NCBI GenBank assembly: GCA_047975325.1
Contig: JBKEDF010000030.1
Coordinates: forward strand, 1 to 64,000
Direction: 5' to 3'
Source of the DNA: JBKEDF01 sp047975325
GTDB lineage: Bacteria > Pseudomonadota > Alphaproteobacteria > Rhodobacterales > Rhodobacteraceae
Length of the DNA: 64,000 bases
Shown here in pieces: positions 8,959 through 18,146 of the stretch. The translations under genes were made by a program, and so were the position numbers. The notes under the pieces were generated by a model. That model ran no database searches. It saw only the letters and a list, made by a program, of their open reading frames with translations, and had not been told where the DNA came from. The first letter of the stretch is position 1, and every line of letters begins with the position of its first letter.

Positions 8959-10560
8959 TCATTCGGCCGGAACGAAGGCGTTGTCCGTTGCCTTCTCAGG
9001 CAAGGCACGCACCGTCATCCAGAGATGATAGCACATGACGACGCCCCCACCGAGGAACATCACCCCGCCCAGGGCCCGCACCACATACATCGGGAATTTC
9101 GCGGAAACCGTATCGGCAAAGGCATTGACGAGGAAACCATTGGCATCCACTTCCCGCCACATCAGCCCTTCCATGATACCCGTGACCCACATCGATGAGG
9201 CGTAAAGCACGATCCCGATCGTCGCGAGCCAGAAATGCCAGCTGACCAGCCGGAGCGAATAGAGCCTCTCCCGCTGCCAGAGTTTCGGCACGAGAAAATA
9301 GAGCGCCCCGAAGGTGATCATCCCGTTCCAGCCAAGCGCGCCGGAATGAACGTGACCGATGGTCCAGTCGGTATAGTGGCTCAGCGAATTTACCGCCTTG
9401 ATGGACATCATCGGCCCCTCGAAGGTGGACATGCCGTAAAAGCCGATGGAAACCACCATCATCCGGATGATCGGGTCGGTCCGAAGCTTGTCCCAGGCCC
9501 CCGAAAGCGTCATCAGCCCGTTGATCATGCCACCCCAACTCGGCATCCAGAGCATGATCGAAAAGACCATCCCCAGCGTCGCGGCCCAATCAGGCAGGGC
9601 CGTATAGTGCAGATGGTGCGGCCCGGCCCAGATATAAAGGAAGATCAGCGCCCAGAAATGGATGATCGACAGCTTGTAGCTGTAGACGGGGCGTTCGGCT
9701 TGCTTGGGCACGAAATAATACATCATGCCCAGAAAGCCCGCCGTCAGGAAGAAACCCACGGCATTATGGCCATACCACCATTGCACCATCGCATCCTGCA
9801 CACCGGCAAAGACCTGTACCGATTTCGACCCGAAGACGGAGACGGGCACGCTCAGATTATTGATGACATGCAACATCGCCACGGTGACGATGAAACCCAG
9901 ATAGAACCAGTTCGCCACATAGATATGCGGCTCCTTTCGCTTGATCAGCGTTCCCAGGTAGATGATGAGATAGGCCAGCCAGACAATGGTCAGCCACCAG
10001 TCCACATACCATTCCGGTTCGGCATATTCCTTGGATTGCGTCGCACCCAGAAGATAACCCGTCGCCGCCAATACGATGAAAAGCTGATAGCCCCAGAAGA
10101 CGAACCAACCCATATTGCCGCCCCACAACCGAACCGCGGAGGTCCGCTGCACAACATAGAAGGAAGTCGCGATCAGCGCATTGCCACCAAAGGCGAAGAT
10201 TACTGCGGAGGTATGCAGGGGCCGCAGGCGGCCAAAATTCAGATAACCCTCGGACCAGGCAAAATTGAGCTGCGGAAAGGCAAGCTGGAAGGCGATGACA
10301 ACCCCGACAAGAAAACCGACCACACCCCAAAAGGCGGTGGCGATTACACCCGCGCGGACAACACCGTCAAAATATTCCGTCGCGGGGATGGGCTTCCTGG
10401 GATCCCCAAGCACCCGCAACTGCCACATGAACATCCCCGCCGCAACCAGCATGATGGTTGCCGCATTGACCATATAGGCCAGATCGCGCGCGTAATTGGC
10501 CGCGATCGCAGCCAGCAACGCAACCAATCCGAACCCGATCAGCTTAACGTAGTCCCACAT
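8959..10560 (-). CDS. ccoN: cbb3-type cytochrome c oxidase subunit I (catalytic)
   Basis: This 533-residue haem-copper oxidase core subunit is the site of oxygen reduction and proton pumping. It has twelve or more hydrophobic helices and conserved stretches: [20 protein letters not shown] (haem ligand His), [27 protein letters not shown] (Cu-B His and the cross-linked Tyr region), [25 protein letters not shown], and [21 protein letters not shown]. The start [11 protein letters not shown] is chosen from the family N-terminus, with AAGGGA upstream. It is the first gene of the operon. The 200-bp region upstream holds two FNR boxes and is shared with the divergent universal stress gene. Confidence 0.96.
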   Translation of the reverse strand: MWDYVKLIGFGLVALLAAIAANYARDLAYMVNAATIMLVAAGMFMWQLRVLGDPRKPIPATEYFDGVVRAGVIATAFWGVVGFLVGVVIAFQLAFPQLNFAWSEGYLNFGRLRPLHTSAVIFAFGGNALIATSFYVVQRTSAVRLWGGNMGWFVFWGYQLFIVLAATGYLLGATQSKEYAEPEWYVDWWLTIVWLAYLIIYLGTLIKRKEPHIYVANWFYLGFIVTVAMLHVINNLSVPVSVFGSKSVQVFAGVQDAMVQWWYGHNAVGFFLTAGFLGMMYYFVPKQAERPVYSYKLSIIHFWALIFLYIWAGPHHLHYTALPDWAATLGMVFSIMLWMPSWGGMINGLMTLSGAWDKLRTDPIIRMMVVSIGFYGMSTFEGPMMSIKAVNSLSHYTDWTIGHVHSGALGWNGMITFGALYFLVPKLWQRERLYSLRLVSWHFWLATIGIVLYASSMWVTGIMEGLMWREVDANGFLVNAFADTVSAKFPMYVVRALGGVMFLGGGVVMCYHLWMTVRALPEKATDNAFVPAE

Positions 10561-10655
10561 CTGTTTTTTCGTCCCTTCGCAACCCGCCGGCAGATGGTAA
10601 TCCCTCCGGATATTCGCTGTTTTTTTGTCTTTCACGCCGCAGCGCAGAAACCGCC

Positions 10656-10669
10656 TTGATCTAGATCAT
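10656..10669. promoter_or_regulatory. FNR box for ccoN
   Basis: TTGAT-CTAG-ATCAT differs from the FNR consensus TTGAT-N4-ATCAA by one base. It is the box nearer ccoN, with its centre about 100 bp from the ccoN start codon. A transcription start near 10621 would fit class II activation. The -10 on that strand is weak. Induction of ccoNOQP under oxygen limitation is inferred from the known role of FnrP/FnrL. Confidence 0.7.
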
Positions 10670-10687
10670 ACGCGACCCGGATTCTGT

Positions 10688-10729
10688 TTGATCCGCGTCA
10701 AATCGTCCTGCCCGGCAAAACCCTATACT
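10688..10729 (+). promoter_or_regulatory. FNR box and -10 for the universal stress gene
   Basis: TTGAT-CCGC-GTCAA at 10688-10701 is an FNR-type box with one mismatch. A -10 TATACT at 10724-10729 predicts a start near 10736, and the box centre falls at about -41.5. The downstream ATG is at 10762, giving a short leader with GAGGAG as the ribosome site. Confidence 0.75.
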
Positions 10730-10761
10730 GTAGCCAAAATCACATTCGAGGAGTTGGCGTC

Positions 10762-11604
10762 ATGGCCTATAAATCCATATTGACGGTGCTTTCATCGCAA
10801 AGCCGGGCCGAGCGGATTTTCACCGCTGCAGCCGACCTTGCCGTAGCGCAGGATGCGCATCTTGAGGCACTCTGCCTGGGGTTTGACCGGGTCCAGGTTG
10901 GCTATTCCTATATCGAGGCCGGCGCCGCGCTGCTCGAAGCAAACCATGAAAGGGCAAAGGAGGATGCGCTGGCAGTCGAGGCCGCCGCAAAGAAAGCCGC
11001 CGCCAGCCAGCCGGAAAGCCTCCGCTGTACCATTGAAACCGCGGTGACCATGCCCGGCAGCACAACGGAACTGATCGGGCCGCGTTCACGGTTTTCCGAT
11101 CTCCTGATCCTGGACAAACCCTATGGCAAGGGACGGCTTCCCGAAGAGGAGGCCATCACCGAAGCCGGGCTGTTCGAAGGTCGGGCGCCGGTTCTCATGC
11201 TGCCCGAGGGCAGCGCTGTGACCAAACCGAAATGCATCGTGCTCGCCTGGAATCAAAGCGAGGAGGCAACGGTTGCCGCCCGCCGTGCCCTGCCCTTCAT
11301 GCGGCAGGCGGAAAATGTGGTAATCACCGTCATCGACCCGCCGAAACATGGCCCTGAACGGTCCGATCCCGGTGGCCCGCTTTGCAAACTGCTGTCCCAT
11401 CATGGCGTGCGGGCCGAGGTTTCCGTCCTGACCAAGACGAAACCACGCGTATCGGATGTGCTGCTGGGCCAGATCCAGGACCGCAATGCCGATCTGCTTG
11501 TCATGGGGGCCTATGGCCATTCGCGCTTCCGTGAGGCGATCCTGGGTGGCGCCACGCGCAACATACTGGAACAGGCGGATATCCCTGTCCTGATGGCCCA
11601 CTGA
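10762..11604 (+). CDS. Universal stress protein with tandem Usp domains
   Basis: This 280-residue protein has two Usp folds (about 1-145 and 150-280). The C-terminal one has the nucleotide-binding pattern G-x2-G-x9-G-A-T (GAYGHSRFREAILGGAT). The N-terminal half lacks it and looks degenerate. The gene is divergent from ccoN and carries its own FNR box, so it is probably induced together with cbb3 oxidase under low oxygen. Such Usp genes next to cco operons are common in Rhodobacterales. The role is probably stress or redox signalling; the exact partner is unknown. Confidence 0.9.
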   Translation: MAYKSILTVLSSQSRAERIFTAAADLAVAQDAHLEALCLGFDRVQVGYSYIEAGAALLEANHERAKEDALAVEAAAKKAAASQPESLRCTIETAVTMPGSTTELIGPRSRFSDLLILDKPYGKGRLPEEEAITEAGLFEGRAPVLMLPEGSAVTKPKCIVLAWNQSEEATVAARRALPFMRQAENVVITVIDPPKHGPERSDPGGPLCKLLSHHGVRAEVSVLTKTKPRVSDVLLGQIQDRNADLLVMGAYGHSRFREAILGGATRNILEQADIPVLMAH

Positions 11605-11798
11605 CCCGAACGCCCCTCCCTGTCCCACTCCCCGTAGGGGGGGTGCGGATGGTTCCGGGGTGTTCATGGTCTTGATGCACGCGGCTTTTCTGCTAGAAGC
11701 AGGACGAAACAAAGGGCTTGGAAAGCTTCGCGTATTTGCCCGAACCGCGAACGGGACGGCCCGATGCCCTGATAATGCAGGATCGCGGAAAGATTGCC

Positions 11799-12809
11799 AT
11801 GACCACCGGCGTTGTCATCGTCACCTATAATGCCAGCGATGTCATTCTCGACTGTCTCGAAAGCCTGATTGCAAGCCACAATACCGATCTGCGGATCGTG
11901 GTGGTGGACAATGCCTCATCAGACGATACCGTGGCGCGGATACGGGCCTGGGCGGATAATCCGACGCTCTGGCAGGGATCAGATGACGGGCAATTTGTAC
12001 CCGTGGCACATGGCCCGATCCACCTGACGGAAAAGGTTCCTGCGGCAGCGTCCGGTGAACTGGCGCTGATTGCACATCCGGTCAATACCGGGTTTGCGGG
12101 CGGTGTGAATATCGGCTTGCGGCTATTGCAGGCGGATCCCGGGGTGGATTACTTCTGGATACTCAACCCCGATTGCGTCGCGGAAAATGAAACCGCAGCC
12201 CGGCTTGAGGCCGAAGCAGCCCGGGTCAAGGATCATTTCAGTCTGATCAGCGGCAGGATTTACTACAAGAAACCGGATCTGATGATCCAGTCCGACGGCG
12301 GACGGATCAATTTCCTGACCGGCATTTGCAGCCCCTTCAACCTGGGCAGGATCGGCCGGGACATTGCCGCCCCGCCAGCCCGGGATCTCGACTATGTCAC
12401 GGGAGCGCATATGTTTGCCTCCCGGGCCTTTCTGGAACAGGCCGGGCTGATGCCCGAGGAATATTTCCTGTATTATGAGGAAATGGACTGGTGCTGCCGC
12501 CGGGGCGATCTTCCAATGTTGTTCTGCACGGAAGCCGCCGTTCATCATGATGGCGGCCATTCACTGGGCTCGGCCACCCTGCGCCAGGGTCCATCGGCCA
12601 TGGCAAGCTATTTCATGGGGCGCAGCAGGATGCGTTTCATCCGCCGTTACCGCCCGCTCGCCCTGCCCGTTACCTTTGGTTATTCGGCGGCAAAGGCAAT
12701 GAAGTATCTGCTCAAGGGCCAGTCGCCCGCCGCCTTTGGCCTGCTGCGCGGGATCTGCGGGCTCAATCCCACGGCCGAGGTGACAAAACGCCTGCGGCCA
12801 AACCTGTAG
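11799..12809 (+). CDS. Glycosyltransferase family 2
   Basis: This 336-residue GT-A fold protein has VVIVTYNASDVILDCLESL at the N-terminus, VVVDNASSDDTV as the nucleotide-sugar site, NTGFAGGVNIGLR, and FWILNPDCVAE as the metal-binding region. YFLYYEEMDWCCR in the second half is typical of rhamnosyl-type transferases. It likely adds a sugar to a surface polysaccharide. The ATG at 11799 is chosen because GGAAAG lies upstream and the fold starts immediately; an upstream extension to 11718 is not family-like. It stands alone, with no polysaccharide cluster around it. The acceptor is unknown. Confidence 0.87.
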   Translation: MTTGVVIVTYNASDVILDCLESLIASHNTDLRIVVVDNASSDDTVARIRAWADNPTLWQGSDDGQFVPVAHGPIHLTEKVPAAASGELALIAHPVNTGFAGGVNIGLRLLQADPGVDYFWILNPDCVAENETAARLEAEAARVKDHFSLISGRIYYKKPDLMIQSDGGRINFLTGICSPFNLGRIGRDIAAPPARDLDYVTGAHMFASRAFLEQAGLMPEEYFLYYEEMDWCCRRGDLPMLFCTEAAVHHDGGHSLGSATLRQGPSAMASYFMGRSRMRFIRRYRPLALPVTFGYSAAKAMKYLLKGQSPAAFGLLRGICGLNPTAEVTKRLRPNL

Positions 12810-12838
12810 GGCCGGTATCACACCGCCCGCAGATATAA

Positions 12839-12870
12839 CAATGTGGCCGGATTTTAATCCGGTCACATTG
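12839..12870. terminator. Hairpin between convergent glycosyltransferase and asd genes
   Basis: Arms CAATGTGGCCGGATT and AATCCGGTCACATTG are inverted with a two-base TT loop and one G-T mismatch, giving a 15-bp stem. It lies midway between two convergent genes. There is no strong T-tract on either side, so it may be a bidirectional terminator or an exported-RNA-stabilising hairpin. Confidence 0.5.
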
Positions 12871-12972
12871 CCATTCTCACCTTATAACGCTGATGCTGCG
12901 CAATTTTGATGGTATCAAAATTTCTTCCGTCAGCCATAGCTCCGGACAGCGCATCGGGATATCGGAACCGTA

Positions 12973-13995
12973 TCAGCCCTTTTTCAGGCAACGCTGGCCC
13001 AGAACTTCAGCGATCTGCACCGCATTCAGCGCGGCACCCTTGCGCAGATTGTCGGAGACACACCAGAAATTCAGCCCGTTCTCAATGGTCGAATCCTGCC
13101 GGATCCGGCTGATATAGGTGGCATAATCGCCCACGCATTCAACCGGGGTAATATAGCCGCCATCCTCACGCTTATCGACCACCAGAATACCCGGTGCCTC
13201 ACGCAGGATCTCGGTTGCCTCTTCCCAATCGAGAAAATCCTCGAATTCCACATTGATCGCCTCGGCATGCCCTACAAAGACCGGCACACGTACGCAGGTC
13301 GCGGTGACCTTGATCGACTTGTCGACGATCTTCTTTGTCTCTGCCACCATCTTCCATTCTTCCTTGGTCTGACCATCGTCAAGGAAGACATCGATATGCG
13401 GGATCACGTTGAAGGCAATCTGCTTGGGGTAGACATCCGGTTCCACCTCCTGACCCGGAACGAACATGCCCTTGGTCTGGTTCCACAGTTCATCCATCGC
13501 ATCCTTGCCGGTCCCGGAAACGGATTGATAGGTGGATACCACCACGCGCTTGATCCGTGCGCGTTCATGCAGCGGCTTCAGCGCCACCACCATCTGGGCC
13601 GTCGAACAGTTCGGATTGGCGATAATGTTCCTGTTGGTATAGTTCTCAACCGCTTCGGCGTTTACCTCCGGCACCACAAGCGGCACATCGGGATCGTAAC
13701 GGTAAAGCGAGGAATTATCGATCACCACACAGCCGCTCGCAGCCGCTTTCGGTGCATAGGTCCTGGTTGCATCCGAACCAATGGCGAAAAGCGCGATATC
13801 CCAGCCGGTAAAATCAAACTGGGCCAGATCCTGGGTCTTCAGCGTCTTGTCCCCGAAGCTCACTTCGGTTCCCAGAGATTTGCGCGATGCAAGCGCCGCA
13901 ATCTCATCCACGGGAAAAGCGCGCTCGGCCAGAATATTGAGCATCTCCTTGCCCACATTTCCCGTCGCGCCGACAACAACGACCCTATAGCCCAT
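12973..13995 (-). CDS. asd: Aspartate-semialdehyde dehydrogenase
   Basis: This 340-residue enzyme converts aspartyl phosphate to aspartate semialdehyde for lysine, threonine and methionine synthesis. It has an NADP-binding GATGNVGKEML motif, the active-site NPNCSTAQM with the nucleophilic Cys, and substrate-binding VSTYQSVSGTGKDAMDEL. The C-terminal portion GDYATYISRIRQD is also typical. ATG ATG occur together; the second (13995) lies five bases from AGGAGG and is preferred, though 13998 is possible. It is a single gene, convergent with the glycosyltransferase. It feeds the same pathway as lysA further along. Confidence 0.96.
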   Translation of the reverse strand: MGYRVVVVGATGNVGKEMLNILAERAFPVDEIAALASRKSLGTEVSFGDKTLKTQDLAQFDFTGWDIALFAIGSDATRTYAPKAAASGCVVIDNSSLYRYDPDVPLVVPEVNAEAVENYTNRNIIANPNCSTAQMVVALKPLHERARIKRVVVSTYQSVSGTGKDAMDELWNQTKGMFVPGQEVEPDVYPKQIAFNVIPHIDVFLDDGQTKEEWKMVAETKKIVDKSIKVTATCVRVPVFVGHAEAINVEFEDFLDWEEATEILREAPGILVVDKREDGGYITPVECVGDYATYISRIRQDSTIENGLNFWCVSDNLRKGAALNAVQIAEVLGQRCLKKG

Positions 13996-14063
13996 CATGG
14001 CCTCCTGTTTCTAGCGCCGCTGCTTTATCGCAACGGGCCGGGCGGGGAAAGTGGAAACGGCAA

Positions 14064-15269
14064 TCAGTCAGTACGATCCCGTGCAAAGAGGTAGATGCAC
14101 AACCCCAGCACCACGACGATGGCAAACCAGCCAAAGATTGCGGTAAAGGGTGCCTCAGACGGCACCTTGGCCGCGTTACGATAAATCACGCTTGACCATA
14201 TCTGCGCCACGCCGACCGCACCAAGACTGAACAGATTCATCAGCGAAACCCCCCGCCCGACCAGATGGGCAGGAAAAAGGGCCCGTGCATGGGCAATCAT
14301 CAACGGGAAAGCCGCACCGAAGAACCCCAGCCCCGCCATTGCAAGCCCGATCGCCACTTCCCCCGAAAGCGGGAAGGCCCAAAGTGCCAGCAGGCAGGCC
14401 AATGCCACCAGGTTTCCAATGAAAGCCGGCCATTTCCGTGAATGGAAAAGCCGCTCCATCGGCCCATAGGCAAAATTACCCAGAACCATCGCAATCCCCA
14501 TGACGAGGGTCACGACCCCGATCACTTCGGTCCCCGCGCCATAGACAATCGAATAGAGCGGACCTATCCACAGCCCGCGTATCGCTGCGGCCGGAAAATA
14601 GCAGACCATCATCATCGGAATGATGAACCACAATGCCCGAAGTTTCAGTAGATCCAGAACCGAGCCACGCTCCCTGGTCTCAAGCGGTGGCGGATCGCGC
14701 ACGAGTATCAGGATCCCCGCGGCAATCGCCAGGGTCAGGGCCGTAAGCACCAGGACTGCGCCACGCCAGCCCATTGCCTCCACGGCCATGGCCATCGGCA
14801 ACGAAGCCCCGATATTTCCCAGATTGCCAGTCCCGACCATCACCCCCGCCACAGTGCCGAAAACGGCAGGTGAATAGACCCGGGCGATGATGAAGTAATT
14901 CGCCATCAGGACAGGCGAACACCCGATACCCAGCAGCAGCATCGCCAGTTTCAGCGTCCATGCCCCCTGCGCCATGGCAAAAAGCAGGGCGCCGCCACCA
15001 CCTGCAACCGAAAAAAGCACCCCCGCCGTCAGGCGTGGTCCAACCCGGTCCAGCGCCCAGCCGACAGGAAGCTGAAACAACGCGAAGACCAGAAACCAGA
15101 GACCGGAGGCACTGGCCAGGTCTTCGGCATTGACCCCCAGATCGCGCTGCAGGGCCGGAGCCAGCACAGCCAGGAAGGCCCGGTAGAACTGGCTCATGAC
15201 AAAGGCCAGCATCAAGACAATAATTCCTGCCTGCACTCTGCTCTTCCTATCCCCGGCTGCTTTCTTCAC
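14064..15269 (-). CDS. MFS transporter (sugar-acid cluster)
   Basis: Major facilitator of about 400 residues with twelve predicted helices. It has the loop motif GWALDRVGPRLTAG between helices 2 and 3, and paired MVGTGNLGNIGAS / NLFSLGAVGVAQIWSS segments. The start is uncertain: GTG 15269 (VKKAAGDRKSRV) leaves a basic cytoplasmic lead, and GTG 15236 has a better ribosome site (AGGAAG). It lies 31-64 bp after a second MFS gene and in line with the dgoK-dgoA-SMP-30 genes, so uptake of a hexonate or similar sugar acid is likely. The actual substrate is not readable from sequence. Confidence 0.83.
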   Translation of the reverse strand: MKKAAGDRKSRVQAGIIVLMLAFVMSQFYRAFLAVLAPALQRDLGVNAEDLASASGLWFLVFALFQLPVGWALDRVGPRLTAGVLFSVAGGGGALLFAMAQGAWTLKLAMLLLGIGCSPVLMANYFIIARVYSPAVFGTVAGVMVGTGNLGNIGASLPMAMAVEAMGWRGAVLVLTALTLAIAAGILILVRDPPPLETRERGSVLDLLKLRALWFIIPMMMVCYFPAAAIRGLWIGPLYSIVYGAGTEVIGVVTLVMGIAMVLGNFAYGPMERLFHSRKWPAFIGNLVALACLLALWAFPLSGEVAIGLAMAGLGFFGAAFPLMIAHARALFPAHLVGRGVSLMNLFSLGAVGVAQIWSSVIYRNAAKVPSEAPFTAIFGWFAIVVVLGLCIYLFARDRTD

Positions 15270-15300
15270 CCCGGTCCAGATATCCCCCGGGAGGCCGGGT

Positions 15301-16539
15301 TCAAACCGCCTGCATCTGTATCGGACGTTCCCGGATTGGCAGATGGACGATCGCGGAAAAAGCCCCGACACCAATGCCGATCCACCAGACCAATGTGTAA
15401 TTCCCGGTCAGGTCATACATGCTTCCACCCAGCCAGACACCCAGAAAACCACCTATCTGATGGCTCAGAAAGACCAGCCCGTAAAGCGTCCCCATATAGC
15501 GCAGCCCGTAGATATGCGCGACCAGCCCGGAAGTCAGCGGCACCGTCGCCAGCCACAGCCCCCCCATCACCAATGAAAACACCACGACCGATCCGGGTGT
15601 TATCGGCAGCATGATGAAAAGGGCCGCAACCACCGTTCGCAGGGTATAGATCCCCGCCAGAAGGTATTTCTTGGTATAGCGCTGTCCCAGCCAGCCTGCG
15701 GTAATCGTGCCCACGACATTTGCAAGCCCGATCAATGCGATAGCCACTGCCCCCAGGGTCGAGGTCGTCGTCACGCCCAGGCCGGCCAGCATCCCGTTCG
15801 GGTCGATCGGGCCGCACATTTCAGTCACAAGGGCCGGGAAATGCGCGGTGATAAAGGCCAGCTGATAGCCGCAGGAAAAAAAGCCCAGAAAGATCAGGGT
15901 GAAGGAAGGGTCGCGAAAGGCACGGCCCAGAACCTTGCTTAATGTTTCCTCCAGTTCCGCCTTGCCTGCCACCACCGGTGCACGCATGAGCGGCAGCGCC
16001 AGAAGGCTGGCCAGGATAATCCCGGCAAAGATGATGAAAACCACCTGCCAGCTGTAGCTTTGCAGCAAAACCTCCGCCAGAGGTGCGCCGATAATCTGCC
16101 CTGCCGATCCTGCAGCCGTCCCGATCCCCAGCGCCATGGACCGGTTTTCGGCACTGGTTGCACGCCCGATGACAGCCAGGATCACACCAAAACCTGTCCC
16201 CGCAATTCCGAAACCCACCATGACTTCAAGCAACCAATGTTGCCCGGGTGTGACGGCAAAGGACGACAGCACCAGCCCCGCCGCATAGGTCAGCCCACCC
16301 AGGAAAATCGTACGACGGTCCCCGAACTTTTCCGCCAGGGCGCCAAAAATCGGCTGCCCGATCCCCCAGGCCAGGTTCTGGATCGCGATAGCCATGGAAA
16401 AATCCGCCCGCGCCCAGCCAAATTCTTCCGCGATCGGAATCTGAAAGACCCCGAAACTCGCCCGGATCGCGAAACCAAGCATCAGGATCACGCAACCCGC
16501 AATCAACACAGGCGTAAAGAGCGGCGTTTTTTCCGGCAT
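15301..16539 (-). CDS. MFS transporter
   Basis: This 412-residue major facilitator has FGWARADFSMAIAIQNLAWGIGQPIFGALAEKFGDRRTI (helices 1-2 and the loop motif), GIAGTGFGVILAVIGRATSAE, and a second half ending in GTLYGLVFLSHQIGGFLGVWLGGSMYDLTG. The latter is typical of the monocarboxylate/oxalate-formate type group. The ATG at 16539 follows GGGAG at good spacing. An ATTGT-N7-ACAAT palindrome lies 65 bp upstream. Together with the next MFS gene it forms the transport end of the sugar-acid cluster. The substrate is unknown. Confidence 0.85.
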   Translation of the reverse strand: MPEKTPLFTPVLIAGCVILMLGFAIRASFGVFQIPIAEEFGWARADFSMAIAIQNLAWGIGQPIFGALAEKFGDRRTIFLGGLTYAAGLVLSSFAVTPGQHWLLEVMVGFGIAGTGFGVILAVIGRATSAENRSMALGIGTAAGSAGQIIGAPLAEVLLQSYSWQVVFIIFAGIILASLLALPLMRAPVVAGKAELEETLSKVLGRAFRDPSFTLIFLGFFSCGYQLAFITAHFPALVTEMCGPIDPNGMLAGLGVTTTSTLGAVAIALIGLANVVGTITAGWLGQRYTKKYLLAGIYTLRTVVAALFIMLPITPGSVVVFSLVMGGLWLATVPLTSGLVAHIYGLRYMGTLYGLVFLSHQIGGFLGVWLGGSMYDLTGNYTLVWWIGIGVGAFSAIVHLPIRERPIQMQAV

Positions 16540-16603
16540 GTTCGCAACTCCCAACTGGAAAGGCGGTCACCTTGCCATGCCCAAGGCCGGGGTCAATGGC
16601 GAA

Positions 16604-16620
16604 ATTGTATGCGACACAAT
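16604..16620. promoter_or_regulatory. Candidate GntR-type operator upstream of the MFS pair
   Basis: ATTGT-ATGCGAC-ACAAT is a palindrome with 5-bp perfect arms, resembling ATTGTnnACAAT-like sites of FadR/GntR regulators. It is 65 bp upstream of the first MFS start and between the SMP-30 gene and the MFS gene. The identity of the regulator is inferred. The only FadR-type regulator in the window is at 39.2 kb. Confidence 0.4.
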
Positions 16621-16689
16621 CGACCGGCAGCCCGCCCCACGGGGCTGTCGCAGGTATAAACAGGTCTAAGGTGGTCTTCTGTCAGGATC

Positions 16690-17547
16690 CTACAGGGTCA
16701 CCTGATGTTCATATTGGCCCGTCTGATCCGTCTCGATCCGGAAAACCTTGCCGGTATCGGGATATTCGGCCAACCCGGCCGCATCGATCCCGACAGCGGC
16801 GGTGGTCACGAACAGGCTTTTCATTTCCGGTCCGCCAAAGGCCGGGCAGGAGGCCTGTCTCGCACCAACCGCATGGCGTTGAACCGGCCTTCCCCGGTCA
16901 TCATAGACCGCAACGCAGGCCCCTCCCCAATGCGCAACCCAGATCTGCCCGGCCTTGTCGATCACCGCACCATCGGGGCGCAGGCCTTCGGCCCGGGTAT
17001 CGACATGCACGACCGGATCCCCCTTTGGCCAACCATTGCCATCCAGCGCCACGCGCCGGATCTGGCAATCATCCGTATTGGCAAAGCAGGCATAGCTGCC
17101 ATCGGGTGCAAAGCAGGTCGCATTGGGGACGGTAATCCTGTCGTAAAGCCTGCGCAGTTCGCCCTTGTAATAGCGGTAGATCGCCCCCGCGCCGGGTTCG
17201 GATGCCTTGCCCATCGTCCCGATCCAGAAGCCGCCATAGGGATCGGCACGTCCGTCATTGGATCGCGTAACCGGATTATCGGCCTCCAGCGCGATGATAT
17301 CCTCACGCGTACCCGTGGTAAGGTCAAACCGGAAAAGCGCCGTTTCCGAGGCGATCAGCAATGCATCCCGCCCGATCCAGCCTGCGGCGGAGACATGTTC
17401 CCCCAGGGCCCATTCCCGCGCCTTGTCGCCTTCCCGGGTCAACAGGCGCTTGCCAAGGATATCGAACCAGAAGATCTGTTCCCGCAGCGGGTGCCAAAGC
17501 ACCCCCTCACCCAATTCGCATTTCCGGTCGTCGAAAATCCCGTTCAT
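16690..17547 (-). CDS. SMP-30/gluconolactonase family lactonase
   Basis: This 285-residue beta-propeller protein of the SMP-30/LRE family hydrolyses sugar lactones such as galactono- or gluconolactone to the acid. It has the metal-binding [11 protein letters not shown] near the N-terminus, [18 protein letters not shown] with the catalytic Asn/Asp, NATCFAPDG, and [20 protein letters not shown]. The ATG at 17547 overlaps the dgoA stop (ATGA) and has GGAGGAG upstream. It is the third gene of the unit dgoK-dgoA-lactonase, and supplies or salvages the acid upstream of a 2-keto-3-deoxy step. Confidence 0.9.
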   Translation of the reverse strand: MNGIFDDRKCELGEGVLWHPLREQIFWFDILGKRLLTREGDKAREWALGEHVSAAGWIGRDALLIASETALFRFDLTTGTREDIIALEADNPVTRSNDGRADPYGGFWIGTMGKASEPGAGAIYRYYKGELRRLYDRITVPNATCFAPDGSYACFANTDDCQIRRVALDGNGWPKGDPVVHVDTRAEGLRPDGAVIDKAGQIWVAHWGGACVAVYDDRGRPVQRHAVGARQASCPAFGGPEMKSLFVTTAAVGIDAAGLAEYPDTGKVFRIETDQTGQYEHQVTL

Positions 17548-18146
17548 TCCATCTCCTCCCATGCCCGTACCAGATCACGCGCGCGCGCACCGGTTTCTTC
17601 GGCACTCAATCCCGGTTTGTAAAGTGCGGTTCCGATGCCGAAACCCGATGCCCCTGCCTTACGCCATTGGGCAAAATTCCCCGGTCCGACCCCGCCCACG
17701 GCAAATATTTCGGTGTCAGGGGACAACACTGCGCGCAGGGCCTTCAACCCTTCGACACCCATCAGGAAGGAAGGAAATATCTTGAGCCCCGTCGCACCGG
17801 CACCAAGGGCCGCAAAACATTCCGTCGGGGTCAACGCACCGGGCCAGCTTTGCAATCCCCGCGATGCCGTTGCGCGGATCACCGCCGTATCGGTATTGGG
17901 GGAAACGATCAGCCGCCCTCCCGCATCCTGCACCTGCGCCACCTGATCCTCCGTCAGGACCGTCCCGGCCCCGATCAGCGCCCGTGAGCCGAATTCGCGC
18001 GCCATGGCCGCGATTGAAACCAATGGATCGGGGGAATTCAGCGGCACTTCGATCCGGTCAATCCCCGCCTCGATCAGGGCATGGGCAACCGGTAATGCTT
18101 CCTGCGGGGTAATCCCGCGCAAGATGGCAATCAGGGGCAGACTCAT
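17544..18146 (-). CDS. dgoA: 2-dehydro-3-deoxy-6-phosphogalactonate aldolase
   Basis: This 200-residue class I aldolase splits 2-keto-3-deoxy-6-phosphogalactonate into pyruvate and glyceraldehyde 3-phosphate. The KDPG/KDPGal family motifs are visible: [21 protein letters not shown] (catalytic Glu; NSPDP favours the galactonate type over Eda), GAGTVLT, and GLKIFPS with the Schiff-base Lys. The C-terminal [11 protein letters not shown] also fits. It is coupled by 4-base overlaps to dgoK on one side and the SMP-30 gene on the other. Confidence 0.93.
   Translation of the reverse strand: MSLPLIAILRGITPQEALPVAHALIEAGIDRIEVPLNSPDPLVSIAAMAREFGSRALIGAGTVLTEDQVAQVQDAGGRLIVSPNTDTAVIRATASRGLQSWPGALTPTECFAALGAGATGLKIFPSFLMGVEGLKALRAVLSPDTEIFAVGGVGPGNFAQWRKAGASGFGIGTALYKPGLSAEETGARARDLVRAWEEME

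Noticed and set aside
9235..10659. Open frame of 474 codons on the plus strand across ccoN
   Set aside because: It is antisense to ccoN, whose haem-copper oxidase protein is unmistakable. The antisense translation has no family-like motif and is His/Arg-rich, as expected for high-GC shadow frames.
12839..12870. 15-bp-stem hairpin as a REP-type repeated element
   Set aside because: I see no second copy in the window. It is better explained as an intergenic hairpin between convergent genes.
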